Assembly (NCBI GenBank): GCA_949358305.1
Contig: OX442324.1
Coordinates: 1,353,501-1,417,500 of the forward strand
Reading direction: 5' to 3'
DNA from: Strigamia acuminata
Taxonomy: Eukaryota; Arthropoda; Chilopoda; Geophilomorpha; Linotaeniidae
Length of the DNA: 64,000 bases
Shown here: positions 43,827 through 53,698 of the stretch, piece after piece
Position numbering within the stretch: position 1 is the first letter of the stretch
Layout of the letters: every line of letters begins with the position of its first letter
Position numbers and translations under genes: made by a program
The notes under the pieces: generated by a model
Told to the model about the DNA's origin: nothing
Database searches by the model: none
Seen by the model: the letters and a program-made list of their open reading frames with translations, nothing else

Positions 43827-44343
43827 ATGGAAGGAGCGCAGCATGCAGAGGGCGGCAAGTCACATTACTGCGCTTTGTGCTGCGGTAAATACCCCGACAG
43901 TAAGAAACAAACATCCATTTATTTACTTATCAGTTGTTCAATTTATTTATTTATTTATTTTTTAATTATGTATATTTTATTTGATTTTAATTTTTTCTCG
44001 TTTCAGAACCGAACGGTGTTTTCTGTAAAGATGCCTTTCGTCACTGGCGACGGTACCATAACATCGGCGGAGATGCGGACGATTCCACCCGAGGGCTGCT
44101 ACGAATCCATTCGCGCGACCCCGTTCGTTTGGCATTGGTGAGCTTTTAGTTTCTTCGCCGAGTTAACTAGTCAACTAATTTATTTTTTTTTATTTTTTTT
44201 TTTTTTTCAAGGCACTGAGACGGGTGTACCAACACAACGACGGACGCTGTCCGTTTTGCGCGGAAACACCCTTTTTCGAGGATCTCTCTACCCATTGGGT
44301 GGAAGCGCATAGATTTCAAGCACCGACCGCCCACCAGGGATGA
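43827..44343 (+). CDS. Zinc-finger gene A: 111-aa protein with two CxxC/HWxxxH fingers, three coding exons
   Basis: Coding exons 43827-43899, 44007-44137 and 44212-44343, introns with gtaag/cag and gtgagc/aag ends, phases 1 and 0. The sum is 112 codons including the TGA. Finger 1 is split by intron 1: YCALC before it and FRHWRRYH after it. Finger 2 lies in exon 3: CPFC..THWVEAH. Each has CxxC and HWxxxH pairs, so zinc binding is likely, though the first finger has an unusually long C-to-H spacing. The exon pattern and sequences match gene B and the C-terminal half of gene C. I do not recognise the family; a small DNA-, RNA- or protein-binding adaptor is the plainest guess. The acceptor is 7 bases before the ATG. 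Confidence 0.75.
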
Positions 44344-44524
44344 CGGAGACAGCATCGGTGGACCGTGCATTCGATTTTATTTGACCTTTTTTTGTTTTTT
44401 TGTTTTTTTTGTATTGTATGACTTCTTCTTCATTTCTTTTTATTTGTTTTAATTAATTAAAAATTAAAAATAAGAATAAAAATAAAAATAAAAATAAAAA
44501 AAAATCCACATTAATCGTAGTTGT

Positions 44525-45470
44525 TATTTAACGAGGCGGACGACGGAGTTTTGGTTGCCGGATTCGGTCGTAGCGGGGCACGCCATTGGTGATGTTCCCG
44601 GCGCGCGATTCAAAGTGGCCAAAGTCGCAAATGTTTCGTTGTTGGCTTTGTACGGGGAGAAAAAGGAAAGACCGAGGTCTTAAAATGTGTTTTTTTTTTG
44701 GTTCGTAAAAAAAAAAATAAATTAATTAATTAATAAATAAAAAAATAAATAAATAAATAAATAAATAAAAATTAAACAGAAAATCGAGAAAGAAAAAAAA
44801 AAGAAACAAAACATATTACGGCGAGAGACCGCGCGAACAAATTCGGCAACAAATTCGAACTCGGCGACCAAAATTCAAAAATAAACCGATCGACCTTCCG
44901 TATCCAACGAGCTAAGCGGGTAAACCGCGAGGTCGGCGAACTGCGAGGAAACATCGTGATCATCGTCGCGAACAACGTTTGGCGCGACGAAGACTTCAAA
45001 AAAGACAGACCCGCTCGGGCACCCGATGGAAGGCAAATCCTCTCGGCGGCGAGCAAAGATGACGAACACGCGGGTGAGCTAATTGTTTCTTGGATGCTAA
45101 CGCGGCGCCCGAAGTCCCTCGGTTTACTCGCCACCCCGTTGTTTGTTTGTAATAAACGATAGTGTCGTCCGATCAAAAAGTCGTTGCTGCCATTAAAACG
45201 AATGAGAAATTCTACGTTAAAGTCTCGTTTTTAACGTTTCGATCGATTTATTTTTGAAACTCGATCGAATTCAAATTTGCCACTAAACAAGCAAACAAAC
45301 AAAAAAAAAAAACACATTTTAAGACCTTGGTCTTTCCTTTTTCTCCCCGTACAAAGCCAACAACGAAACATTAGCGACTTTGACCACTTTGAATCGCGCG
45401 CCGGGAACATCACCAACGGCGTGCCCCGCTACGACCGAATCCGGCAACCAAAACTCCGTCGTTTTCCATC
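44525..45470. repeat. Inverted duplication of a gene-like segment (arms about 44540-44690 and 45312-45470)
   Basis: The arms are about 97% identical over 150 bp (shared phrase cccggcgcgcgattcaaagt). On the minus strand the right copy can be read as a first exon from an ATG near 45470 ([17 protein letters not shown]) to a gtgatg donor, then an acceptor cttgtttag near 45285 and a short second exon with GKFEFDRVSKINRSKR. The left copy lacks the ATG but is followed at 44840-45072 by a similar open stretch (FGNKFELGDQNSKINRS, then [15 protein letters not shown]) ending at a gtgagc. A fragment of that last stretch recurs inverted at about 45610-45760 with two one-base deletions. These look like decaying copies of one unidentified spliced gene. 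Confidence 0.4.
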
Positions 45471-45580
45471 TCGTTAAAATTCAAACAAACATCCGTCTCT
45501 GGGCGCGCAAGCCACGATCTTCTTTCCGTCCCCGATCAACTGGACACGAACGCACTTCCGGATGGCGGAATTCGGCCGCC

Positions 45581-45797
45581 TGGCTTCGACTCCAACTTTC
45601 TTTCTCCGGCACGGTTCCCTCGGCGTGGAACGCGCCATCGAGAGGATTCGCCTTCCACCGGGTGCCCGAGCGTGCCTGTCTTTTTAAAGTCTTTGTCGTG
45701 CCAACGTTGTTCGCAACGATGATCGTGATGTTTCCCGGTAGTCTCGTTCGCTGGCTTCGACTCCAACTTTCTTTCTCCGGCACGGTTCTCTCGGCGT
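45581..45797. repeat. Direct repeat of 47 bp, 171 bp apart
   Basis: CTGGCTTCGACTCCAACTTT and the 27 bases after it occur at 45581 and again at 45752, with one or two changes. The copies bracket the inverted fragment described above, which suggests a rearrangement between genes A and B. Confidence 0.7.
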
Positions 45798-45939
45798 GGG
45801 ATGTCGACCCCGTTCACTCGGCGAGTGCATATCGGAGGGAACGTCACTAATCGACCGCATGTTTTGCACACACGCGCCCGCGTACAATTCCTCGTTGTAC
45901 CGAGCGCGGTACAGCGCATCTCCGGGCGCTCCGTAGTCC

Positions 45940-46040
45940 AGACGAAATGGTTTGCGGACTCGACATCAAGTGTCACGACAACGTAGATCAAGTGCGCGTT
46001 TCATCATCCGCCCGGTCCCCGTCGCCACATCGTCTTCGTT

Positions 46041-46071
<31 letters not shown>

Positions 46072-46165
46072 GAGTAAGTTTGATGCTTTGTGTGATCTCC
46101 CTTTCCAATTTATTTTCAATTAATTAATTAATTCTTTATTCGTCTCCCACACGGAAGAAAGAAAG
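45940..46165 (+). promoter_or_regulatory. Upstream module of zinc-finger gene B, with 5' UTR intron
   Basis: GAAATGGTTTGCGGACTCGA followed by GACATCAAGTGTC, an imperfect form of the palindrome upstream of gene A. A donor (gt at 46042) opens a (GTAA)n run, and the acceptor region cccacacggaag corresponds to the gene A acceptor cccacacag, although here the AG is shifted by a few bases. Confidence 0.45.
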
Positions 46166-46679
46166 ATGAACGGAGCACCAGCACCACGCAGAGAAGAGGG
46201 CGGTAGGTCGTATTACTGCGTTTTGTGCGGCGAGCACCCAAACGGTGAGAAACATCCATTTATCTACTTATTAGTTGTTCATTTTCTTTTTATTTTTTCA
46301 TTTTCTTTTATTACGTATATTTTATTTTATTTTATTTTTATTTTTCTTATTTATTTCAGACCCGGACGGCTACTTTTACATGGACATCTTCCGCCACTGG
46401 CGACAGCGACACGACATCCGTGAAGGTGCGGACGAGGCCATCCGGGGATTGCTACGGATGTATTCGCGCGAGCCCGCTCATCTAGCGTTGGTGAGCATTT
46501 AACTCCTTCGTCTAGTTAACCAACCAACTAATTCGTTTCTTTCTCCCTTCCCCCCCCTCTTTTAGATATTGGGGCAGATGCACCAAAACGGCAGACGCTG
46601 TCCGTTTTGTGCGGAGACACCCTCTCCAGACAACCTGATTGGCCATTGGACGGAGGCGCACAGGATTTCGTTAATTTGA
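46166..46679 (+). CDS. Zinc-finger gene B: 107-aa paralogue of gene A
   Basis: Coding exons 46166-46244, 46360-46490 and 46566-46679, giving 108 codons including TGA. Intron positions and phases are the same as in gene A (phase 1, then phase 0), and exon 2 has the same length, 131 nt. Finger 1: YCVLC / FRHWRQRH; finger 2: CPFC..GHWTEAH. The segment between the fingers (IRGLLRMYSREPAHLAL) aligns without gaps to gene A. The C-terminus is shorter by a few residues. Gene B lies 2.3 kb from gene A in the same orientation with a duplicated upstream module, so the two arose by tandem duplication. Confidence 0.75.
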
Positions 46680-46809
46680 TCTTTTTCTTTTATTGTATTG
46701 TCTCAAATATATAAAAAAAAAAAATAAATAAAATAAAAAAAAAATAAATAAATCCACATTAACCATTGTAATTGTTGTTGTTGTTGTTTTTGTTGTTATT
46801 ATTATTATT

Positions 46810-47075
46810 ATTACATCATTACATCGTTATTATTACAAACAAACGACTCGTCCTCGTCGTCCACCGTCTCCAACTCATCCGCTCCCAACTCGTACAGGTC
46901 GGTCCCCGGGCCCCCGAGCCTCTTCCTCGTCAAGTTCAACTTCAACGCGACCACTTTTGTCTTCTCCCGCATCTTCCTCGTCAGCCTCTCGACTCTCTTT
47001 CCGAACTTCGTCGTCGTCGTCGTCGTCGTCGTCTTTGTCTTCTCCTCACGCAGCGACGATAAAATCGAAACAAAA
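46810..47075 (-). CDS. Possible coding exon of an unidentified minus-strand gene
   Basis: On the minus strand an open frame starts with a (ACG)n/Thr run and continues KFGKRVERLTRKMREKTKVV, then a segment with LGADELETVDDEDE, ending in TAA near 46810. The basic, heptad-like middle and acidic tail look protein-like. No start codon or upstream exon could be fixed, so this is a tentative exon only. Confidence 0.25.
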
Positions 47076-47379
47076 CATCTTTGATCGGGGCACTGGATCG
47101 GCGCGCTTCTGCGACGTGACCGCGTTTAGGCGCGTGCGGGGGACACGGGAGCGCGCGAGGGCGCGTCGGGCGAGCGACGGCCGCCGGGAACGACGTAACG
47201 AGGGGCGGTGGTGTCGTTACGTTTTGACGCGACCGTGTAAGAGAGGGAATGAACAACAAAATAGATGATAAAACAAAAGAAATCGACCAACATATCCGTC
47301 AACTTCGAAACGAGACAGACAAGCAGACAGACAGACAGACAGACAGACAAACACGCGCCTCCTCGGCCAGCGCCGGGTC

Positions 47380-48156
47380 GCCCGTCTTATTGATAGATCG
47401 GATTCGTCCCTTTGGCGCCGCTACCACGGTTTCCTTTGACGCCGACTCCTTTTATTTTATTTTATTTTATTTTATTTTATTTTTTTCTCTTGTTTGTTTT
47501 GTTTTTTTAAATATAAACCGATGGTTGGTTTGATTAAACCGCCTACTTGTAGGTTAGAAATGAAATGAAATTGTTCGCGGACTTGTCACCAGATGTCACA
47601 CGGGTTTGTTTACCCACGGTGCACCCTAGCGCGCGATTGTTTGGCACCAACAACGCCTATCAATTGCCTGTCGATTGTCGAGTGAGTAAACAAATTGGTC
47701 TATTAACCACGATCGCAACCACACGTATGCACCCGTACACGCGGAACAGCGTACGCCAATACGGCGTGCAAATTCGTTTGGTCGCGTTTCGGTCGCGTCG
47801 CTCATGGCGGCGAGAAAACTTGATCGCGGGAACAGCTTCATTTCAACTTTTTTTTCTTTTTAATTAGTTTTAATTAACTAACTGATCAATTAATTAATTA
47901 ATTAATTAATTAATTAATTAATTAATAAAAATAAATAAAAATAAAACGAAATAAAATAACGAGACTCAAACGGCCGGGGTAGCGGGCTCGGTGTCCCGCT
48001 CGCGGATTTCGCGCGACGTGTTCTGTCGCCCCATCTTCGATCCCTCGTCCCCGGTTTATCGTCGCTTCTCACTCAATTTATTTTCACATTTTCACGTTGT
48101 TCGTTTGTTTTATTTATTTAATTATTTATTTATTTAATTTTTCTTCTCCCGCGTAG
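47380..48156 (+). other. Upstream region of gene C; microsatellites and a third, diverged copy of the A/B upstream module
   Basis: Holds (TTTTA)n near 47450-47480 and (TTAA)n at about 47885-47926. At about 47560-47600 GAAATGAAATTGTTCGCGGACTTG and CCAGATGTCAC echo the modules before genes A and B. Further on, ccaatttattttca-like and cttctcccgcgtag sequences match the 5' UTR intron of gene A, ending at an acceptor AG at 48155-48156. Confidence 0.4.
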
Positions 48157-48163
48157 ACACCAG

Positions 48164-50432
48164 ATGGAAAAAGAAGAAAAACTATTCGATGAGACCGAGC
48201 TCAACATCGGAACGGAGGTTGAGGTCGAAGAAACAGATGCCGTGGCTGTAGCGGCGAAACCCGTAAGTGAAAGAGTCGTTCCGTAAACCATCTATTCATC
48301 CATTCATTTAATTAATTCGATCGCTTATTTACAGGCCACGATCGACGACGAGGCAGTGGTTCCCAGCATGCCGCGGCTGCAGCGGACGACGTCGCTGGCG
48401 TCCGAGTCGACCACCGAGGAACCAAAGGTAGCGCCGAGTGAAAGAATCGCCTCGATTTGTTTCGTTTTGTTTCACGCGTTACTTTATATCTTACTTTTCC
48501 ACTTATTTTTATTTTTATTTCTATTTTTCCATTCATTTTTATTTCTATTTTTCCTTTTATTTTTATTTATCTTTTTCTTTTTATTTGTTCGTTCGTTTCC
48601 AGGTCGTGTCCATCGACGAAGGGTTGCAGCGGATGGCGGAGAAGAAGAAGAAGGAAGAAGAGGAAGAAGAGAGAGCGATGGCGGAGAAGAAGAAAAAGGA
48701 GGAAGAAGTTTAGGAAAAGAGGGTGATGGCGGAGAAGAAGAAGAAAGAGGAAGAAGAGGAGGAAGAGAGGATGATGGCGGAGAAGGAGAAGAAGGAGGAT
48801 GAGGAGGAGAAGAAGAAGAGGAAAAAGAAGAAGAAGCCGAATGATGAGGGGGGAGAGGTGAGAACGGAGAAGGGGACGGAAGAGAAAAAGGGCGCCAGAA
48901 AGACGAAAGAGAAGAGAGGCGATAAGAAGGCCGTGAAGAGGGAGACGAGGGCGGGAGGGAGCGCGTGGAAAAGGATGAAGAAGGTAACGTTTTGGCATTT
49001 CCATCACCCAACTTCGTACATATTTCTTTTTTTTTTATATTTTTTTTTCTCTTTTTCCTTACCCGCGTTCTTTCCTCAAACAAACAGCCTGGAGTGGCCG
49101 CGAGAGGTATTTTCTCTTGTCTCAACTCGATCGTCCGTACTCACACACTCGCTCATTTACGAGTTTACTTTACTTTACCTTATTTTACTTTACTTTACTT
49201 TACTTTAATTTACTTGATTTATTTATTCATTTATTTATTTATTTATTTATTTAATTTTTCTCCTTTTCTCGGTAGACGCCCGGGAGATTCCCGTCGCCGA
49301 TCTTAATCGCGTCGACGTCTTCGTCTTCGCCGCAATCGTCGCCGGAGACGTTGGAGGCGACGGCGCCGCTTTCGTCGGAGGTGCTGCTACGGCGAGTCAC
49401 CGTACCCATGCCGCGGTTGTCGGGGGACGACATCCGGCGGGCGATCAAACCCGTCCCGGGGCCGCGGACCGTCGCCGGAGACGCCACACCACCGGCGCAC
49501 CCGGAACGAGTTCCGGCGCCGTCGACGCCACAGACGTCGCCGAAGTCGCCTTTGTCGTCTTCGGGGCGAGCTTCGGTCCCGTCGCCGCAGTCGTCATCGC
49601 CTCGGGATCCAAAGCGGAAGTTGTCCGATGGTCGCGCGACCAAGGCCGCGAAAGTGACAAAAACGGTAATTTTTGTCGATACTCGTATACCGTTTGTTCG
49701 CTCGTTTGTTTTTGATTGTCTGTTTAATCAATCGGTCGTTTTGCTTCTTCCAGACACAAGGAACTCGCTCGACGACGCTCGACGAGTCGTCCGTTGGCAC
49801 CGGCGCCGCCAACGAGCCGTCCGGTGGCACCGACGCCGCCGCCGCCGCCGCGACAACGGAAGCGGTGACGGAAGCAAGGATAAAGGCGGCGGTGGAGGCG
49901 GCGGTGGAAGCGAAGATGGAGGCGATGGAGGCGAGGATGCTCCGGGTGGTGAAGGGGACGACGGGGAGCGCGTCGACGCGGCGACGGCGGAGGAGGAGAG
50001 AAGAGAACGAGCGAACGGGGGGCGGGGGAGGAAGGGGGACGAAGGGCGCCTCGTCGTCAGGGAAAGAGGCGCCAGAGAAGGAGGGCAATAAGGCCCGCTA
50101 CTGCGCCATGTGCGCTTTCCGCACGGACAGTAAGAAACAAGACGAATGAACAAACATTTATTTGTTTGTTTATTTATTTATTTATTTATTTATTTATTTC
50201 AAATTCTAATTTTCTCTATAGAAGTGGCAAAGTACGGGAGCTTCTTCCGGGACGCTTTCCGCCACTGGCGGAAGTGGCACGCCGTCCTGGACGACGCGGC
50301 CGAGGCCGCCCGAGGGTTGCTGCGGCTGTATTCGCGCCAGCCCCGTCTTTTGATTTCGGTGAATATCGAACTACCGTAGTTGAACGACTAGTTCGCTTTC
50401 TTCTTCACCTTCTTCCTCTTTTTCCTTTCTCT

Positions 50433-50467
<35 letters not shown>

Positions 50468-51309
50468 TTTCATTTTATTTTATCGTCAACGTTGTTCTTG
50501 TTGTTGTTGTCCTCCTCTAGACGTTGAAACGGATGCACGCCGAAGACGAGGATGGACATTGCCCTCTTTGCTCGGCGACGCCGTCCGCCGATGGGCTGGC
50601 CGACCATTGGCTGGATGTCCATCGGTTCAGGACCACCCCCCCGGCGTGGATACGCGAGGAAGAGGAGAGAGAAGACGAGGAGGGGAGGCAAACCGAGGAC
50701 GAGGACGAGGACGAAGACGACGACGAAGAAGACGACGACGACGGCACCCAGCATGCTCGCGGTGCTCCCCATTCGCCGCCGCGAAAGAAACGCCGCCGCA
50801 ACGATTGGGACGGGTCGTTATCGGGGAAGGTGTATGTGGACGGGAGTGTTCGGCTCACGCGATGGGTCATTGACACACTTCGGTCTTTGATCGGAGAGGT
50901 AAACGACTCTTTTACGTAAATTTTAATTTTAATCAATTAATTTATTAATTTGTTTTGTTTTGTTTTGTTTTGTTTTGTTTTGTTTTGTTTTCCCTTTTTC
51001 TTCGTTCCACAGACGGACAACGTCGTTGTCGCGACGATGGACGAGATGCTACGCAAGTGGGACATATCACCGGTGGGTATATCCGCTGCGCGTGTCGTTG
51101 TCGGCGCGTTCTAATTATTCGTTTTCTCTTTTTCCTTTCAGCCGGAACACCGGCCGCTCGTGTTGACATTTATGGCGGAGGGGGTCCCGCCAGTGCCCGC
51201 GGGATCATCTTTGGCGCCGGGTCTGCAGGTGCCCGTGCCCGCGGAAGAGCACGAAGACGGTGAAGAAGGGCGCGACGACGACGGCGACTTCGAGGCGGGA
51301 CCGAAGTGA
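48164..51309 (+). CDS. Zinc-finger gene C: large (about 693-aa) paralogue, nine coding exons, one in-frame TAG
   Basis: Exons 48164-48262, 48335-48427, 48603-48983, 49276-49665, 49754-50129, 50222-50358, 50521-50898, 51013-51072 and 51142-51309; all have GT..AG borders and consistent phases, 694 codons including TGA. The N-terminal half is low-complexity: MAEKKKKEEEEEER repeats and Lys-rich, then Ser/Pro-rich with VTVPMPRLSGDDIRR, then Ala/Glu helical (ARIKAAVEAAVEAKMEAMEA) and Gly-rich. Exons 5-7 in this list carry the same module as genes A and B at the same intron positions and phases: YCAMC / FRHWRKWH and CPLC..DHWLDVH. An acidic run, a basic KKRRR segment (possible nuclear signal) and a helical tail follow. 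A TAG at 48711-48713 lies in frame in exon 3; using it as part of an alternative acceptor (gtttag) would remove it, as the phase is kept. A 19-nt exon at 49088-49106 is possible but breaks the frame. Confidence 0.65.
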
Positions 51310-51532
51310 GTGGAGGGGGGGAAGGTGTGGAAGGGGAAGGGGGTCGGAAAATCGAGCGACAGGGGGAAGAAGGAGAAGAAGGAGAAAAAGAAGAAGAAGA
51401 AGGGAGATGGAGGGCGCCATTAAGGGAGAAATTCTTCTCTTATAATTTTAGAAATGTATACATTTATTTTCATTCTAATCACTATTCTTATTCTTGTCGT
51501 CGTTGCTAATTATTAATTATTACTATTATTGC

Positions 51533-51583
<51 letters not shown>

Positions 51584-51872
51584 CATCATTATTATAGTGC
51601 TCGTATTTATGATCAATCGAAAATTGTCGTCGCTAATTGTTATTATGATTACTATTATTGCGATTAATCGATTGATTAAACAACCAAGGTTGTAAAAAAA
51701 AAAAAAACTTCAAACTGTTCGATAAAAGATAATTATTTTTATTGCTTACAATTGGGGAACGGAAAACAATGTACAAAAGAAAGAAACGAAGAAATTAAAA
51801 AAGAAATAAATAAATAAATAAATAAAAACAAATAAATAACACGAACGGGAGAATTGTCCGGTTCGGCCCCGA
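51310..51872. repeat. Intergenic AT-rich stretch with (TTA)n microsatellite
   Basis: The 3' flank of gene C and the 3' flank of the convergent minus-strand gene. A TTA/ATT run spans about 51527-51595. No gene seen. Confidence 0.7.
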
Positions 51873-52370
51873 CTACGGGTCTGGCTGCGGGTCCCTGAGA
51901 AAAAATATCAAATTAATTACACAAATTAAATAAACAGATAGATAGACGGGCCGGCGAATCGAAACGTTTGGCCGAATTACCTACCTCGGCGTCGGGAGCC
52001 TCGGTCCAGTCGGCTCGGCGGCGGTGAGTCGCGCGATCAGCGTGGCGCGTCCACGGGGTCGACTATAAATAAATAAATGGACGAATAGACGAATAAATCA
52101 ACAAATTAAATAAATAAATAAGCAAATCGATCGATCAAATCGGACAAAACGTCGAGTCGAATCGATTTACCTCGGCGCAGAGAGTCTTGGCCTCATCAAC
52201 CCAGTGGCCCTAAGTCGCGCGACCAACGCGGCGCGCCCGTGGAGCCCGCTATAAATAAATAAATAAATAAATAAATGAAAAAATAAAGAACCGAACAGAC
52301 AAACGGGACAAAACCGGTCGGTCGAATCTCTCACCTCGAATCGCCACCGATGCCGTGTTCGTTGTTGTCG

Positions 52371-52405
<35 letters not shown>

Positions 52406-52412
52406 GCTGTTG

Positions 52413-52447
<35 letters not shown>

Positions 52448-52540
52448 GCTGCCGCTACCGCTACCGCTGCCGCCGCTGCCGCTGCCGCTGCCGCTGCCGC
52501 CACCATCGCTGTCGATACCACCGCCGTTGTTTCCGCTCAT
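51873..52540 (-). CDS. Minus-strand gene with Gly-Ser/Ser/Asn tract and two duplicated 78-nt exons, 127 aa
   Basis: Coding exons (minus) 52540-52335, 52248-52171, 52062-51985 and 51894-51873. Every intron is in phase 2, the two middle exons are both exactly 78 nt, and the total is 128 codons including TAG. Exon 1 starts MSGNNGGGIDSDGGG, then Gly-Ser repeats, nine Ser and a run of Asn, ending DNNEHGIGGDS. The middle exons encode paralogous peptides, GLHGRAALVARLRATGLMRP and RPRGRATLIARLTAAEPTGP. The acceptor ends 3 bases before the ATG. Upstream, a 5' UTR exon with a good donor (gtgagtaa) ends at 52830. The family is unknown; the short basic repeat GRA.L.ARL is its only ordered feature. Confidence 0.65.
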
Positions 52541-52567
52541 TGCCTGGAACGTAGAAGTAGAATTTAA

Positions 52568-52569
52568 TG

Positions 52570-52624
<55 letters not shown>

Positions 52625-52628
52625 TAAT
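52568..52628. repeat. (TAA)n microsatellite in a 5' UTR intron
   Basis: About 20 trinucleotides of TAA/ATA, between the first coding exon and the 5' UTR exon of the minus-strand gene. Confidence 0.9.
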
Positions 52629-53164
52629 AAGAGAGGGTCGGGGTTGCAAATCTGTCAAACACGCGAGTGAGCGAGTGAGCGGGCGAGCGGCGATGGATAC
52701 CGGACCAAAACCAATTCCGGCGTCCGTGCTCGCGCACATGCGTCGACAAGCACGTAGTTGGGGAGATAATTGACCGATTGTTCGATCGATTAATTGACAA
52801 CTGTGACAATGAAGCGACTAATTACTCACTTTTGGGTTGTCTGAGTGTCCTCGAGTGTGGTGCGAGTCGCGTGCGGTGACCGTCTGTGCGTAGAGCGACG
52901 TTCGGCGACGTAATTTGGAAACACGGCGACTCTCTTCGCGCTCTCGGCCTACGGCACCGTGCGGTTGGTAACCCCGTCCGCTCGCCACCCGGGCCGGTGA
53001 TAAAACGCGACTATTTAATCCCGCATTTGAAATTAAAATGTCTCACGACCGATTCGAATGACGAACAATTGAAAAAAATAAATAAATTTAATAAGATCCG
53101 TCGCGTCCGTCTCGCTCGGTCGATTCGTGTGTACACGAAACACAGAAAAGGCTCGGAAAAGCTG

Positions 53165-53252
53165 GTCTTATCGCTTGGCCGGGCCGGCCGAGTGGGTAGA
53201 GTGATCTACTGTACGGAGTCGTGGGTCCCGAGTTCGGATCCCGCTTCCGCCG
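53165..53252 (+). repeat. tRNA-like sequence, plus-strand relative of the array at 62.1-64 kb
   Basis: GGCCGAGTGGGTAGAGTG resembles an A box and GAGTTCGGATCCC a B box, 50 bases apart. The acceptor stem does not close, so it is a tRNA-derived repeat head and not a functional tRNA. The overall sequence (with CGGAGTCGTGGGTCCC) aligns to the minus-strand units beyond 62 kb. Confidence 0.6.
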
Positions 53253-53698
53253 ACGTTTCGTTTCTCCAGTTTGACGATCTGATTTGATGATTGAAAAGAA
53301 AATAAATATGTTTACATTACACGACCTCCGCGTAGCAACATCCTCTCGTAAGACAACGGGAGGATGGGAGAGAATCGAAAGATTCGGTTCTCTTTTTATT
53401 TATTTATTTATTTATTTAATTAAGTTATTTATTTTATTTATTTTTTCGTTTTTTTCTTTTAATTTGCATCGACAAACTGGCCAGCAAATTTAAGTAAAAG
53501 TTTGTTTTCCCGCGCACACACGAACGGACGAGAACTCGCACAGCGACACCGCCGCCACCGCCGCCACCGCCGCCACCGCCGCCATTTTTTTTTTTCTGTT
53601 TTCGTCGACATCGAACTCGGTTCAAACCCGACTCGCATTTTCACCGACTCGTTTATTCGCCTATTTGTTTATCTATTTATTCGTTTAGACGCGACGGC

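Noticed and set aside
49088-49106. A 19-nt exon between exons 3 and 4 of gene C
   Set aside because: Splice-like borders exist, but including it shifts the frame of the next exon, whereas skipping it keeps phase 0 throughout.
48484-49125. Serine/proline-rich minus-strand ORF opposite the Lys/Glu repeats of gene C
   Set aside because: It is the complement of GAG/GAA/AAG codons and has no splice or start support.
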